DNA of 64,000 nt from Pandoraea sputorum (lineage in GTDB: Bacteria > Pseudomonadota > Gammaproteobacteria > Burkholderiales > Burkholderiaceae), in contig NZ_CP010431.2 of assembly GCF_000814845.2 (NCBI RefSeq), positions 806,001-870,000 on the forward strand, read 5' to 3'. Below, piece after piece: positions 37,334 through 47,250 of this stretch (the first letter of the stretch is position 1; each line of letters begins with the position of its first letter). The notes under the pieces were generated by a model, which saw nothing but the letters and a program-made list of their open reading frames with translations, searched no databases and was not told where the DNA came from. The position numbers and the translations under genes were made by a program.

Positions 37334-38491
37334 ATGACGAACACTGCCTCTCATGCCGCCCCGCCGGTCAGTCCCGTGCTTGACGCGTTCATCGCGGCGT
37401 CGGCGATTGCCTTCGGGCTCTATGTCAGCGCGCCGTCACGTGCCGCGATGGTACGTGCCACGCTGGCACGCTCGGCGAAGCGCGACCTGCGAGCGCGTGC
37501 ACAGGACCGCTGGCCGACGTGGCGTGCGCGCTTGCGCCGTGGCGCGGCGGTGGCGCTGAGCGTCGCGGCCATTCTGCCGTTCTCGAGCAACGCAGCGAAG
37601 GCGGCAGATAAGCCGGTGCTCGTCGTGGGCGATCAGGCCTATAACGCGCAGAGTCTGTTCGAGGCGTCGGGTGCTTTGCAGGACGCCCCTTACACCGTCT
37701 CATGGAAACAGTTTCCCGCCGGTACGCCGGTCATCGAAGCAGTGAATGCGGGTGCGCTCGACATTGGTTTGCAAGGAGATGGCCCGGTGCTGTTCCTCGC
37801 CGCACAGGGGGCGCCGGTCAAGGTCATCGGAATTTATCGCGATAGTCCGGACAGCGTGGTACTGCTCGCGGGACCGCATACGCAGATCAAGACGGTGGCC
37901 GATCTGAAGGGGAAGACGGTGGCGATCACGCGTGGCGGCTGGTCGCAGCAGTTGGTGCAGGCGGCGCTGGTGTCTGCCGGGCTGCCGCTCGATTCGGTGA
38001 AGTACTCGTATCTGGCGTCGGTCGATTCGGCCGCTGCGTTACAGGCAGGCAAGGTCGATGCGACGGCGACCTGGGAGCCGTATGTGACGCGCTTGCGTCA
38101 GGCGGGCGCGCGCACCGTCGTGACGGCGCGCGGCCTGATCGCGGCGCAGAGCTATCTGTCCACAACGCAGAAGGTGATCGACAGCAAGCGCGAATTGCTG
38201 GGGGACTTCGTGCAGCGCTATCAACGTGCGCGTGAATGGTCGCTCGCGGATGCGAAGCATATCGAGCGTTACGCGGACGTCTGGGCCGCGAAGTCGCGTG
38301 TCGATCCGAAGCTGGCGCATCAATGGTTCAGCACTTCGCGCATTCGCTATGAACCGCTGACGGACGCTGCGATTGCCGAAGCGCAGAAGAGTGTCGACGA
38401 CTTCGTCAAAACCGGCACGCTGACGAAGGGCTTCGACGTGCGTGGTCTGTTCGATACGTCGTTCAACAAGTTCACGCAGGCGGCGCGGTAA
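37334..38491 (+). CDS. ABC transporter substrate-binding protein, aliphatic sulfonate (SsuA) type
   Basis: 385 residues. After a long N-terminal stretch, a signal peptide is visible at about 68-91 (RRGAAVALSVAAILPFSSNAAKA); the real start may therefore be downstream, for example ATG 37448. The mature SsuA/NMT1 fold shows VNAGALDIGLQGDGPVLFLAAQGAPVKVIG and LKGKTVAITRGGWSQQLVQAAL. No permease or ATPase gene is nearby, so it is an orphan binding protein. Paired with the divergent flavin monooxygenase, it suggests sulfur scavenging. Confidence 0.87.
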   Translation: MTNTASHAAPPVSPVLDAFIAASAIAFGLYVSAPSRAAMVRATLARSAKRDLRARAQDRWPTWRARLRRGAAVALSVAAILPFSSNAAKAADKPVLVVGDQAYNAQSLFEASGALQDAPYTVSWKQFPAGTPVIEAVNAGALDIGLQGDGPVLFLAAQGAPVKVIGIYRDSPDSVVLLAGPHTQIKTVADLKGKTVAITRGGWSQQLVQAALVSAGLPLDSVKYSYLASVDSAAALQAGKVDATATWEPYVTRLRQAGARTVVTARGLIAAQSYLSTTQKVIDSKRELLGDFVQRYQRAREWSLADAKHIERYADVWAAKSRVDPKLAHQWFSTSRIRYEPLTDAAIAEAQKSVDDFVKTGTLTKGFDVRGLFDTSFNKFTQAAR

Positions 38492-38493
38492 CG

Positions 38494-39417
38494 TCAGGCG
38501 CTCACGCGCTGCAACACCTTCTCGCCACCGAACGCACGCGGGCGCGGTGCATCGACGCGCTCGCGCAGCAACTCGACCGCCCGTTGCGCGCGTGCCGACA
38601 GCGGCCACTCCGCGCGATGGATCAGCCATAGCGTATCCACGACCGGCGGGCCGCAATCCACGACACGAATAGCGTCCTGTGATGCGAACGCCTGCCGCGC
38701 GTACTGCGGGATGACGGTGAACCCCAGCCCACGCGCGACGTATTCGAGAATCAGGCTGATCTGATTCGTACATCCCTTGCACGGCAGACTCTGCACCCCC
38801 GGATTGCCCGGAAAGCGGCGACTGAGCAAGCGCGTCGACATCGCCTCGCCATCGGGGTGATCGATGAAGCCGATGCGCTTGAGATCCTCCCACTTATGCA
38901 CGTCCTCACCGGCGGGCACCACAAGTTCGAGCGGTTCCTGCGTGAACGGCGTTGCCGTCAGCCGGGGATCGTCGGGGCGCAGCGTCACGAGGCCCAGCTC
39001 GAAGTGATTCTGAAGAATGCCTTCGAGCACTTCGCGATCGGGTGCGAAACGGTGACGCACGGCCATCGCGGGATTCGCCTGCTGCATATCGAGCAGGATC
39101 GGACAGAGATACAGCCCGATGCTCCCCGGCGTGATAAGGTTGATGTTGCCGCATTCCTCGTTCGCATCTTCGAGGCTGGCGCGCAAGTGACGCCCCGCGC
39201 ATTCGACCTGTTCGCAATAGACGAGCAGCGCCTGACCGGCGGGCGTCAGTTCCACGGCACGCGGGCGGCGCACGAGCAACGGGCCGAATTCCTCTTCGAG
39301 ATGCTTGATGTGCTGGCTGACCGCCGCCTGCGTCAGCCCCAGCTGGTCGGCTGTGCGGGTGAAGTTACCCAGCTCGGCGAGCGTGGCGAAGGATTTGAGC
39401 CACTGGGGATTGACCAT
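38494..39417 (-). CDS. LysR family transcriptional regulator
   Basis: 307 residues: helix-turn-helix at 1-60 (FTRTADQLGLTQAAVSQHIKHLEEEFG) and effector domain about 90-290. Its stop is 2 bases from the convergent binding-protein gene. A 15-base palindrome lies just upstream of the start, and an old yellow enzyme gene is divergent, so that gene is the first candidate target. Confidence 0.9.
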   Translation of the reverse strand: MVNPQWLKSFATLAELGNFTRTADQLGLTQAAVSQHIKHLEEEFGPLLVRRPRAVELTPAGQALLVYCEQVECAGRHLRASLEDANEECGNINLITPGSIGLYLCPILLDMQQANPAMAVRHRFAPDREVLEGILQNHFELGLVTLRPDDPRLTATPFTQEPLELVVPAGEDVHKWEDLKRIGFIDHPDGEAMSTRLLSRRFPGNPGVQSLPCKGCTNQISLILEYVARGLGFTVIPQYARQAFASQDAIRVVDCGPPVVDTLWLIHRAEWPLSARAQRAVELLRERVDAPRPRAFGGEKVLQRVSA

Positions 39418-39426
39418 AATGAAGTG

Positions 39427-39441
39427 TTATCGAATCGATAA
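39427..39441. promoter_or_regulatory. Palindrome immediately upstream of a LysR gene
   Basis: TTATCGA and TCGATAA flank one A, 10 bases before the LysR ATG in the gap shared with the old yellow enzyme gene. It fits the T-N11-A shape of LysR sites and would overlap the LysR promoter or leader. Confidence 0.5.
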
Positions 39442-39590
39442 TTTGCAGATGGTTTCCATTATAGCGATGTGGGGCTACCATTGCTTGCGTCGATCCAACC
39501 GGTCGAGTTGCCGTGAAGACCGCCCCGAGCCGCAGGCTCCGCCGGCCGGCACTGCTGTGCCCTGACAATGCCCCCAATTAGAGAAACCTC

Positions 39591-40697
39591 ATGTCTGCCC
39601 TGTTTTCCCCGTTTGAACTGAAGAGCGCCAAGCTGCGCAACCGCATCGCGATCCCGCCAATGTGCCAGTACAGCGCCATCGACGGCGTGACCAACGACTG
39701 GCACCTCGCCCACTACGCCAGTCTGGCGCGCGGTGGCGCAGGTCTGGTGATCGTCGAAGCGACCGCCGTGTCGCCGGAAGGCCGTATTTCGCCGGGATGC
39801 ACCGGTCTGTGGAACGACGAACAGACGGCTGGCATGGCCCGCATCGCAGCGGCCATCAAGTCGCACGGCGCGGTGCCGGGCATCCAGATCGCCCACGCGG
39901 GGCGCAAGGCAAGCGCCAATCGTCCGTGGGAAGGCGACGACCATATCGGTGAAGACGACCCGCGCGGCTGGCCGACGATCTCGCCGTCCGCAGTCGCCTT
40001 CGGTGGCGACCTCGGCAAGGTGCCCAAGGCGATGACGCTCGACGACATCGCACGCGTGAAGGCCGACTTCGTGGCCGCCGCACGTCGTGCGCTCGCCGCA
40101 GGCTTCGAATGGCTCGAACTGCACTTTGCCCACGGTTATCTGGCACAGAGCTTCTTCTCGCTGCATGCCAACCATCGCGAAGACAACTACGGTGGCGACC
40201 TCGCTGGTCGTAGCCGTTTCCTGCTGGAGACGCTGGCTGCCGTGCGCGAAGTGTGGCCGGAGCATCTGCCGCTCACCGCGCGTTTCGGCGTCATCGAGTA
40301 CGACGGCCGCGACGAAGAAACGCTGGCGGAATCGATCACGCTCGCGCGTCAGATGCGCGAAGGCGGTCTGGATCTGCTGAGCGTGAGCGTCGGCTTCTCG
40401 ACGCCGAACGCGAACATTCCCTGGGGCACGCCGTTCCTCGCACCGATTTCGGAGCGCGTGAAGAAGGAAGCGGGGATTCCGGTGGCATCGGCGTGGGGTA
40501 TCGACGATCCGGTCGTGGCGAACCGCATCGTGGCAGACGGCCAACTGGATCTCGTGATGGTGGGCCGCGCCCATCTGGCGAACCCGCACTGGCCGTACTT
40601 CGCTGCGCGCGAACTCGACGAAAAGCGTCCGACGTGGGTGCTGCCCGCGCCTTACGCTCACTGGCTCGAACGCTACCGCGCACCGCGCGCCGCTTAA
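39591..40697 (+). CDS. NADH:flavin oxidoreductase, old yellow enzyme (XenA/YqjM class)
   Basis: 368 residues, FMN-containing TIM barrel. The class-specific Cys25 (PPMCQYS) and the ligand-binding His178, His181 and Tyr183 are at the same positions as in Pseudomonas XenA. It reduces activated C=C bonds, such as enones, or nitro groups with NAD(P)H. The final barrel part, VMVGRAHLANPHWPYFAARELDE, is intact. Divergent from a LysR regulator; a strong terminator follows. Confidence 0.92.
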   Translation: MSALFSPFELKSAKLRNRIAIPPMCQYSAIDGVTNDWHLAHYASLARGGAGLVIVEATAVSPEGRISPGCTGLWNDEQTAGMARIAAAIKSHGAVPGIQIAHAGRKASANRPWEGDDHIGEDDPRGWPTISPSAVAFGGDLGKVPKAMTLDDIARVKADFVAAARRALAAGFEWLELHFAHGYLAQSFFSLHANHREDNYGGDLAGRSRFLLETLAAVREVWPEHLPLTARFGVIEYDGRDEETLAESITLARQMREGGLDLLSVSVGFSTPNANIPWGTPFLAPISERVKKEAGIPVASAWGIDDPVVANRIVADGQLDLVMVGRAHLANPHWPYFAARELDEKRPTWVLPAPYAHWLERYRAPRAA

Positions 40698-40734
40698 GTC
40701 GCACGAAGTCAGTCACACGCATCGCTCGAAATGC

Positions 40735-40774
40735 AACGCCCCCGGACGTCACGAGACGCCGGGGGCGTTTTTTT
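40735..40774 (+). terminator. Rho-independent terminator after the old yellow enzyme gene
   Basis: AACGCCCCCGG pairs with CCGGGGGCGTT, with an inner CGTC/GACG stem, followed by a run of seven T. Confidence 0.94.
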
Positions 40775-40806
40775 GCGCTACGCGCGCAAAGTCCGTGGTG
40801 TGATGC

Positions 40807-42054
40807 CTACCAGTTGATATCCACGCAAAGCACATGCAACCCCTGCTTCGCGGGCGATGCGATGGAGGCCGTCACGCACAGGTGCGCCTCGTTGATCGAG
40901 AGATAGGGCGGTGTGAAATGCACTTCGCCGGGCGCGCGCATGGCCTCGATGAAGTACGGACGCCGCGCCCAGTTCGCGCCTTCCGAATGCAGCAGCGGAC
41001 GGAAGCGTTTGGCGCGTTGTGACGAATGACTGTGCGGCAGCACGTTGTCGCCGATCTGGCGGCCGACCGCGTCGAGCAGGAAGCAGCGTGCGGCGTCGGG
41101 TAGGGCGAGCAGGTCGTGCGTTGCCTGACGAATGTCCTGTCCCTGTGCAATGCGCGCCGCCGCCGATTCGATCCCGGCGACATACGGCGCGAGTCGTGCA
41201 TGCTGTGCCCGTTCGCGCTCGATGATCTGGGTGCGCAGCGCAGACGAGAGCGCGTCCATGCGCTCGGCCGCCACCTTCGGCGGCACGGGGTCGAAATCCG
41301 GCGCGGCGAAATACTGGCCCTGCACGAAATCGACATTACATTCCAGTGCGATCAGCGCTTCGCGATCCGTCGTGAGGCCGCCCATCATCACCAACTGTCC
41401 CGATTCGTGCAGCAACGACACGAGGCCCGGCAGCACGCGCGCGAGATGCGATTGCTCGGTGGCCTGCGCCAGAATGCCGCGATCGAGCACTACGATATCC
41501 GGACGCAGATCCCACACACGGTCGATGTTCGAGTGTTTCGCGCCGAATCCGCCCAGCGCAATCAGGAAACCTGCCTTGCGCAGACTGCCGACGATCGCAC
41601 CGAAGCGCGGCGTGTCGCCGCCCGCCTGTTCGGGCACTTCCAGGACAACGCGCTGCGGCGATAGTCCGGTCGCCTTGAGCGTGGCGATCAGCGCGTCGCC
41701 ATAGACCGTATCCATCAGCGCCGCAGGGTGCAGATTCAGAAAGAGCCACGCATCGCGACTGTCGAATTCATGGAAGTTGCCCAGGTGCAGCGACTCGGCG
41801 AGTCGGCCCAGCTCCAGCATGTCGCCATGGCGCGCGGCCATCGTGAACACCTCGTGCGACGGCACATGGCGGCCCTGCGCATCGTGTGCGCGCAGCGAGG
41901 CGTGATAGCCGATGGCGCGCCGGTGCGAGACCGAGAACACCGGCTGGAAGACGCTGGAGATCGTGAAATCGCCGTATATGACGATGCGCCGACCGTCGTC
42001 GGCCGCAGTCATTCGCGGCGGCAGGAGTCCGGGAGCGTCGAGATCGATGGTCAT
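40807..42054 (-). CDS. Degenerate EAL-domain protein with C-terminal sensor-like region
   Basis: 415 residues from ATG 42054; the frame continues upstream through AT-rich promoter-like sequence. The EAL fold spans about 30-260, but the catalytic signature is broken: the EAL motif reads HAS at 51-53, the DDFG loop reads GGFG (168-171), and the conserved Lys of DxIKID is Val189. Asn107, Glu139 and Glu142 remain. Cyclic-di-GMP hydrolysis is therefore unlikely; binding or protein interaction is possible. Residues 270-415 (RCFLLDAVGRQIG, RPYFIEAMRAPGEVHFTPPYLS) look like the Cache/PAS-like C-terminal domain of YkuI-type proteins. Confidence 0.82.
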   Translation of the reverse strand: MTIDLDAPGLLPPRMTAADDGRRIVIYGDFTISSVFQPVFSVSHRRAIGYHASLRAHDAQGRHVPSHEVFTMAARHGDMLELGRLAESLHLGNFHEFDSRDAWLFLNLHPAALMDTVYGDALIATLKATGLSPQRVVLEVPEQAGGDTPRFGAIVGSLRKAGFLIALGGFGAKHSNIDRVWDLRPDIVVLDRGILAQATEQSHLARVLPGLVSLLHESGQLVMMGGLTTDREALIALECNVDFVQGQYFAAPDFDPVPPKVAAERMDALSSALRTQIIERERAQHARLAPYVAGIESAAARIAQGQDIRQATHDLLALPDAARCFLLDAVGRQIGDNVLPHSHSSQRAKRFRPLLHSEGANWARRPYFIEAMRAPGEVHFTPPYLSINEAHLCVTASIASPAKQGLHVLCVDINW

Positions 42055-42279
42055 GGTCGTGACAGGCGCGGGGGCTAGCGAAATATATGTACAGAATAGG
42101 AGAGCAAGAAGCGTGCTCAAAGGCGCGCGCTATTGTCCCCGATTTTCACGGCGTTTTTCGCGTGTCTTGTGACGCGATGCACCAGAGAATGCCGTCCGCG
42201 CCCCAAAGTGGGGCGTGAATGCTGGGGATGGCGGCACTCGCACGCGCGGCATCGCCTTCCCGTGGGCTGCGTAGCCGAA

Positions 42280-43581
42280 CTAGGGGGCCAGCACCTGCGC
42301 CCGCCGGGCTACTCGGGCAAGGGCCAGCGCGCACACCGCATTGAAGACGTGCAACCCACCGGGGCCGAGCAGCGTTACGGCCAGCGACGCGATCATCGGG
42401 CCGAGCAGGCCGCCGACGGAAAAGAGGATGAGCAGCGTGGCGCTTACGCCGATGCGCCGCTCCGGCTCGGTGCGGTCGTTCACATGGGAGACGATCAGCC
42501 CGTACTGCGTGAAGTTCACGGCCGAGAACAGGAACATCAGCAGGAAGACCAGCCAGTGCGCCTGAATGAAGATGAGCGGTGCGCAGAACACGACCGACGC
42601 CAGCGCCAGACGCCGCGACACCGTGCGCCGGTCCATGCGGTCGGACAGGCGTCCCACTGGCCATTGCATGAGCAGCGCGCCGAAAAGCGCCACGCCCATC
42701 AACGTCGACAGACTGCCGATGGAAAAGCCGATGCGCGTGAGATAGACCGGCATCATCGCGTAGAACGCGCTGTACAGGAACCCGGCGAGAATGCAGCCCG
42801 GAATGGCAATCGGCGTGGCGCGCGCCATTTCCGTGATGCTGTCGAACAGACTCATCGCCGGTTGTTTGACGAGCCGCTCGTCGGCCACGCGCGTGGGCCA
42901 GCCCTGCATCAGCGTGATCGGCAGAATGGCGGCGACGAACAATCCGGCGACGAGCAGTAACTGCCCTTCGCTACCGGCCTCGCCGATATTGAGCAGGAAC
43001 TGGCCGGTGCTCACCGCGAGGTAGTTGATCGTGAGGTACGACCCGAACACGCGTCCGCGCATGGTGTTCGGCACCGACCCGTTGAGCCAGCTTTCCACCG
43101 TGGTGTACATGCCCATCAGTGCGAGGCCGGTGCCCACGCGAAGCAGACACAACAACAGCATCGACTCGGAGACCGCGAAGCCCATCACGAAGAGGGCGCC
43201 CAGCGCCGTGAACGCTACGAACGCTCTATGCTGCCCGATGCGCTCGATCAGCGAGCGGTTGCAGAACGCGCCGAGGAGGAAGCCCGCGTAGTAGCACGAC
43301 TGGATCACCCCGATGGTGAACGTCGATGCACCGAACTTCAGGGCATGGAAAGGCACGGCAGTGACGAACAGCCCGTTGCCCACGACCAGCACGCCGTAGC
43401 CCAGCAGAATACCCATGAGCGCGGGGTAGACGCTGATGGGTAAGGGAACGGCGTCCGCCGGGGCAGGGCCGGGCGGCGTCGACGGCGTACCGAGCAGCGA
43501 GGCTTCGGACAGCGGGCCGGGACGATCGGGTTCGTCCTCGGCAATGGCAATGGCAGGATCTAGCGACGGATCGCGTTGCAT
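42280..43581 (-). CDS. MFS transporter (YcaD-like)
   Basis: 433 residues from ATG 43581; an upstream ATG at 43659 adds 26 residues. A polar, acidic and proline-rich N-terminus of about 50 residues precedes 12 membrane segments. GMYTTVESWLNGSVPNTMRGRVFGSYLTINY is characteristic of the YcaD/COG0477 group. Substrate unknown; no operon partner. The 225-base gap downstream, up to the EAL gene, shows nothing further. Confidence 0.85.
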   Translation of the reverse strand: MQRDPSLDPAIAIAEDEPDRPGPLSEASLLGTPSTPPGPAPADAVPLPISVYPALMGILLGYGVLVVGNGLFVTAVPFHALKFGASTFTIGVIQSCYYAGFLLGAFCNRSLIERIGQHRAFVAFTALGALFVMGFAVSESMLLLCLLRVGTGLALMGMYTTVESWLNGSVPNTMRGRVFGSYLTINYLAVSTGQFLLNIGEAGSEGQLLLVAGLFVAAILPITLMQGWPTRVADERLVKQPAMSLFDSITEMARATPIAIPGCILAGFLYSAFYAMMPVYLTRIGFSIGSLSTLMGVALFGALLMQWPVGRLSDRMDRRTVSRRLALASVVFCAPLIFIQAHWLVFLLMFLFSAVNFTQYGLIVSHVNDRTEPERRIGVSATLLILFSVGGLLGPMIASLAVTLLGPGGLHVFNAVCALALARVARRAQVLAP

Positions 43582-43708
43582 TCGATTTCGAGGGCTCGCG
43601 GGCCAGAGAATTGGGGGCAAAGGCTTGCACGAGCTTTCATCATCGCACGATGAAGACACTTAGGCGAACTGATCACGGTGTCGCGTGCACCGTCGAGCGC
43701 AAAAGCAC

Positions 43709-43739
43709 AAAGGCGTGCCCCGGTGCAGGACACGCCTTT
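43709..43739 (-). terminator. Hairpin downstream of the MHS transporter gene
   Basis: AAAGGCGTG (43709-43717) and CACGCCTTT (43731-43739) form a 9-bp stem with a 13-base loop, 57 bases after the transporter stop. The minus-strand tail TTTGTGCTTTT is a weak U-tract. Confidence 0.6.
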
Positions 43740-43795
43740 TCATGACTTCTTTCAGCGCCGCGTGCTCATCATCGGCGTCAAGCGTCTGATGTCGA

Positions 43796-45124
43796 TCAGT
43801 GCTCCGTCACCCCGGCGCCGTGCCACACTTGCTGGCGACGCTTGCGACTGCCGATCCACGCGGCCGACAGTGCACTGATGAGCCCTGCCACTAGCACGTA
43901 GATGCAGATCATCCACGGCTCGCCGCCATTCTTCTGCAACAGGTACGTGGCGATGATCGGGCTCAGGCCGCTCGCGAAGATGCCCGAGAACTGATAGACG
44001 AACGAGATACCGGTGTAACGAACCTTTGCGTCGAACAGTTCGGAGAAGAGTGCAGCCTCGGGACCGTAGACCGACGCGTAGATCACACCCAGCGGAATGA
44101 CGATGGACAGCCATACCAGCATGACGTTGCCGCCGCTCGCCTTCATCAGCCAGAACCCGCCGAACGACGACAGGCCGGTCGCGAGCGACCCCCAGAAGTA
44201 GATGCGCGTGCGCCCGATGCGATCGGAGAGCTTGCCGAAGAACGGAATGGTAAAGATCATCACGAACGCTGCGGCCATCACACCGGTCAGTGCTTCGGTC
44301 TGCGAGAGCTTGAGCGTCTGCGTCAGGTAAGCAATCGAGAACACGCCGAAGATGTTGAAGAACACGCCGTCGATGAAGCGCGCACCCATACCGGCCAGCA
44401 CGTTGCCGGGGCTCTTCGTGAGCACTTCTTTGATAGGGATCTTGATCTCGGTGCCCGCCTTTTTGATTTTCGCGAACTCCGGCGTTTCCATCACGTTCAG
44501 GCGAATGTACATACCGATGGCGACGAGCCCGACCGACAGGAAGAACGCCACACGCCAGCCCCACGCAAGGAACTGCGCATTCGTCAGCGTGTATGACAGC
44601 ACGGCCACCACGCCTGAGGCGAGACACAGGCCGAGCGCTAGACCGACCTGCGGAATGCTCGCGTAATAGCCGCGCTTTTCCTTCGGCGCGTATTCGAACG
44701 CCATGAGCACCGCACCGCCCCATTCGCCGCCGAGGCCGATGCCTTGCAACACGCGCAGCAGCAGCAGCAGAATCGGTGCCCACAATCCGATCTGGGCATA
44801 GGTGGGCACCAGCCCGATCAGCATCGTGGCGATACCCATGATGGTGAGCGTCATCACGAGCATGCTCTTGCGTCCGAGCTTGTCGCCGAAGTGACCGAAG
44901 ATCACGCCGCCGAGCGGACGGCTCAGGAAGCCCACCGCGAACGTGCCGTAAGCGAGCATCGTCGAGATGAGCGGGTCGCTGCCGGGGAAATACAGCTTGT
45001 TGAACACGATACCGGCGACGACGCCGTATAGAAAGAAGTCGTACCACTCGATAGTGGCGCCGATGAGGCTGGCGACGACGACACGGCGCATCTGCCGCGC
45101 GTCGGTCCTGGTCGATGCATTCAT
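43796..45124 (-). CDS. MHS-family MFS transporter, probable isethionate/sulfonate uptake
   Basis: 442 residues, 12 membrane segments. [26 protein letters not shown] and [23 protein letters not shown] are the hallmarks of metabolite:H+ symporters (ShiA, KgtP, ProP). It follows the GMC dehydrogenase gene by 62 bases and has a GGAGA site, so both are probably one operon. In Cupriavidus necator an isethionate dehydrogenase (IseJ) gene is paired with a transporter gene (IseU); this pair could be equivalent, from context and not from substrate-specific residues. Confidence 0.87.
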   Translation of the reverse strand: MNASTRTDARQMRRVVVASLIGATIEWYDFFLYGVVAGIVFNKLYFPGSDPLISTMLAYGTFAVGFLSRPLGGVIFGHFGDKLGRKSMLVMTLTIMGIATMLIGLVPTYAQIGLWAPILLLLLRVLQGIGLGGEWGGAVLMAFEYAPKEKRGYYASIPQVGLALGLCLASGVVAVLSYTLTNAQFLAWGWRVAFFLSVGLVAIGMYIRLNVMETPEFAKIKKAGTEIKIPIKEVLTKSPGNVLAGMGARFIDGVFFNIFGVFSIAYLTQTLKLSQTEALTGVMAAAFVMIFTIPFFGKLSDRIGRTRIYFWGSLATGLSSFGGFWLMKASGGNVMLVWLSIVIPLGVIYASVYGPEAALFSELFDAKVRYTGISFVYQFSGIFASGLSPIIATYLLQKNGGEPWMICIYVLVAGLISALSAAWIGSRKRRQQVWHGAGVTEH

Positions 45125-45186
45125 GGTTGTCTCCGAATCTTGTATTGGTTAGGGGCTAACGTGACTGATACGACTGACGCGACTGA

Positions 45187-46851
45187 CTACCCTGCCAGGG
45201 CGACTTCCGCCGTTGCCTCCTCGCGACTGCGGATGTCTTCCTGCATGCCCGACGCGCGCTTCCTGTCTTCGAGAATCATGTCGGCCGCCTTCTCGGCAAT
45301 CATGATGGTCGGTGCATTCGTGTTGCCCGACACGAGCTCGGGCATGATCGACGCGTCCACGACGCGAAGCCCCGCGAGCCCATGCACGCGCAGACGATCG
45401 TCGACGACGGCCATGCTGTCGTCGCCCATCTTGCAAGTGCCCGCCGGGTGATAGATCGATTGGCTGAACTGGCGCGCTGCCTGAAGCAATTCGTCGTCGC
45501 TCCGGTACTGCGCGCCGGGAATGAATTCGCTGATGATGTGCGGCGCGAGCGACGGGGCGGCCGCGATGCGACGCGCCACCTTGATGCCGTCGATCACCAC
45601 ACGATGGTCGCGTTCGTCGGACAGATAGTTCGCGTGAATCACCGGGTATTGCAGCGGATCGTTGGAACGGATCTCGACGCTGCCCCGGCTGAATGGCCGC
45701 AACTGGCAGACAGACGACGTGAATGCGGAAAAACGATGTGCGCCTTGTCCGGGCTTGTCCGCCGACAACGGCTGCATGTGGAACTGGATGTCGGGCCGCG
45801 TGACGTCGGGGCGTGAGCGCGTGAAGATCGTCACCTGACTGGCGGCCAGCGTGAGCGGACCGGTGCGGAACAGCGCGTATTGCAGGCCGATGAGGGCTTT
45901 GCGCAGCGGGTTGTTCACTTCGTCGTTGAGCGTGCGCTCGCGGGTCTTGAAGACGAGCCGTACTTGCAGATGGTCCTGAAGGTTCTGACCGACCCCCGGC
46001 AAAACATGTCGCAACGCGACACCGGCCTTCGCGAGGACCGTCGTCGGCCCGACGCCTGAGTTCTGCAACAACTGAGGCGAACCTATAGCCCCGGCGGCGA
46101 GAATCACTTCCACTCGGGCGCGCGCCTTTTTGCGCTGGCCGTCCTGCAAGTACTCGACGCCCACTGCGCGCTTGCCTTCGAAAAGCACGCGGCACGTCTG
46201 TGCACGCGTCTCCACGATCAAATTGCGACGCTCGCGCACCGGCTTGAGAAAGCCCTTGGCTGTGCTCCAGCGAAAACCCTTGAAGGCCGTCTGCTGAAAA
46301 TAACCGACGCCTTCCTGCGTTGCGCCGTTGTAGTCCTCGTTGAAGGGGATGCCGATGTCCTTCGCGGCGGCGATGAAATGCTCCGCGATGGGACGGCGCA
46401 GTCGCAAGTCCGAGACCTTGAGCGGTCCGCCCACGCCGTGATACTCACTCGCGCCATGTTCCTGATCTTCCGACTTGCGAAAGTAGGGCAACACGTCCGC
46501 GTAACCCCAGCCACGATTACCGAGGTCGGCCCAATGATCGTAGTCCTCGCGTTGACCGCGTACGTACAGCAGACCGTTGAGCGAACTGGAGCCGCCGAGC
46601 ACCTTGCCGCGCGGCCAGTCGATCTGACGGTCGGCCACGTTGGTGTCGGCTTCGGTGCGATAACACCAGTCCAGTTCCGGGTTGTGCATGGTCTTGAAGT
46701 AGCCGACCGGCACGTGAATCCAGGGATTGCTATCGGGGCCGCCAGCTTCGAGCAGCAGCACCCGGTTTGCGGGATCTGCACTCAGACGATTGGCGAGCAC
46801 GCATCCGGCAGAGCCCGCGCCGACGATCAGATAGTCCACCTCGTGTTCCAT
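45187..46851 (-). CDS. GMC-family FAD dehydrogenase, candidate isethionate dehydrogenase
   Basis: 554 residues. The FAD-binding GAGSAG is at 11-16 and [25 protein letters not shown] is the GMC signature. The catalytic His468 lies in [10 protein letters not shown], with the second conserved segment [19 protein letters not shown] near 505-525. It oxidises a primary alcohol; choline dehydrogenase is the general relative. The surrounding xsc, pta, tauE and tauXY genes make isethionate (2-hydroxyethanesulfonate) to sulfoacetaldehyde the attractive reaction. Divergent from an IclR gene. AGGAG precedes the ATG. Confidence 0.85.
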   Translation of the reverse strand: MEHEVDYLIVGAGSAGCVLANRLSADPANRVLLLEAGGPDSNPWIHVPVGYFKTMHNPELDWCYRTEADTNVADRQIDWPRGKVLGGSSSLNGLLYVRGQREDYDHWADLGNRGWGYADVLPYFRKSEDQEHGASEYHGVGGPLKVSDLRLRRPIAEHFIAAAKDIGIPFNEDYNGATQEGVGYFQQTAFKGFRWSTAKGFLKPVRERRNLIVETRAQTCRVLFEGKRAVGVEYLQDGQRKKARARVEVILAAGAIGSPQLLQNSGVGPTTVLAKAGVALRHVLPGVGQNLQDHLQVRLVFKTRERTLNDEVNNPLRKALIGLQYALFRTGPLTLAASQVTIFTRSRPDVTRPDIQFHMQPLSADKPGQGAHRFSAFTSSVCQLRPFSRGSVEIRSNDPLQYPVIHANYLSDERDHRVVIDGIKVARRIAAAPSLAPHIISEFIPGAQYRSDDELLQAARQFSQSIYHPAGTCKMGDDSMAVVDDRLRVHGLAGLRVVDASIMPELVSGNTNAPTIMIAEKAADMILEDRKRASGMQEDIRSREEATAEVALAG

Positions 46852-47250
46852 ACCGCCTGTCTCCTGCTGAGCAATTCACGACGTTTCTCCCGGGGGATGA
46901 AACGATTCGTTTCGGTTTGTTTCGATCCAATGTCGGCGAGCGATGGGCAAATGCCAAGCGAAAAAAGGCCGGGAAGCGGAAACTGAAACGGAATTCGCGC
47001 TTGGCGTCTCAGAACGAGGCGATTGTTGCAGCGCATCTGCGGGGTTTCACTGAGTCGGGGCGATGGCGGTGCTGAGGGTGAGACGGACACCGATCGCGTG
47101 ACGTCAGGCGATCCTCACGGGTAATCCCGAGGCTGATCGGCATCAAATAATTGGTATATTTTGTTTCTTTTATTGATCGTGTCGAATTTCTGTCGACGTG
47201 AATCGTCAGACTCCGGAAGACGATTCGAAGCGATGAAAGCAGGAGGCGGA
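46852..47250. promoter_or_regulatory. GMC/IclR divergent control region
   Basis: A 399-base gene-free stretch. GAAACGA/TCGTTTC around one T (46899-46913) lies 48 bases upstream of the GMC gene and is followed by another GTTTCG. Near the IclR side, 47146-47167 (centre TTGGTATATTTTGT) matches the xsc promoter element in 16 of 22 positions. Both are candidate sites for the adjacent IclR regulators. Confidence 0.5.

Noticed and set aside
45187..46851. Choline dehydrogenase (betA) for the GMC enzyme
   Set aside because: General similarity fits, but there is no betB, betI or choline transporter, and the context is sulfonate dissimilation; kept as a family-level call.
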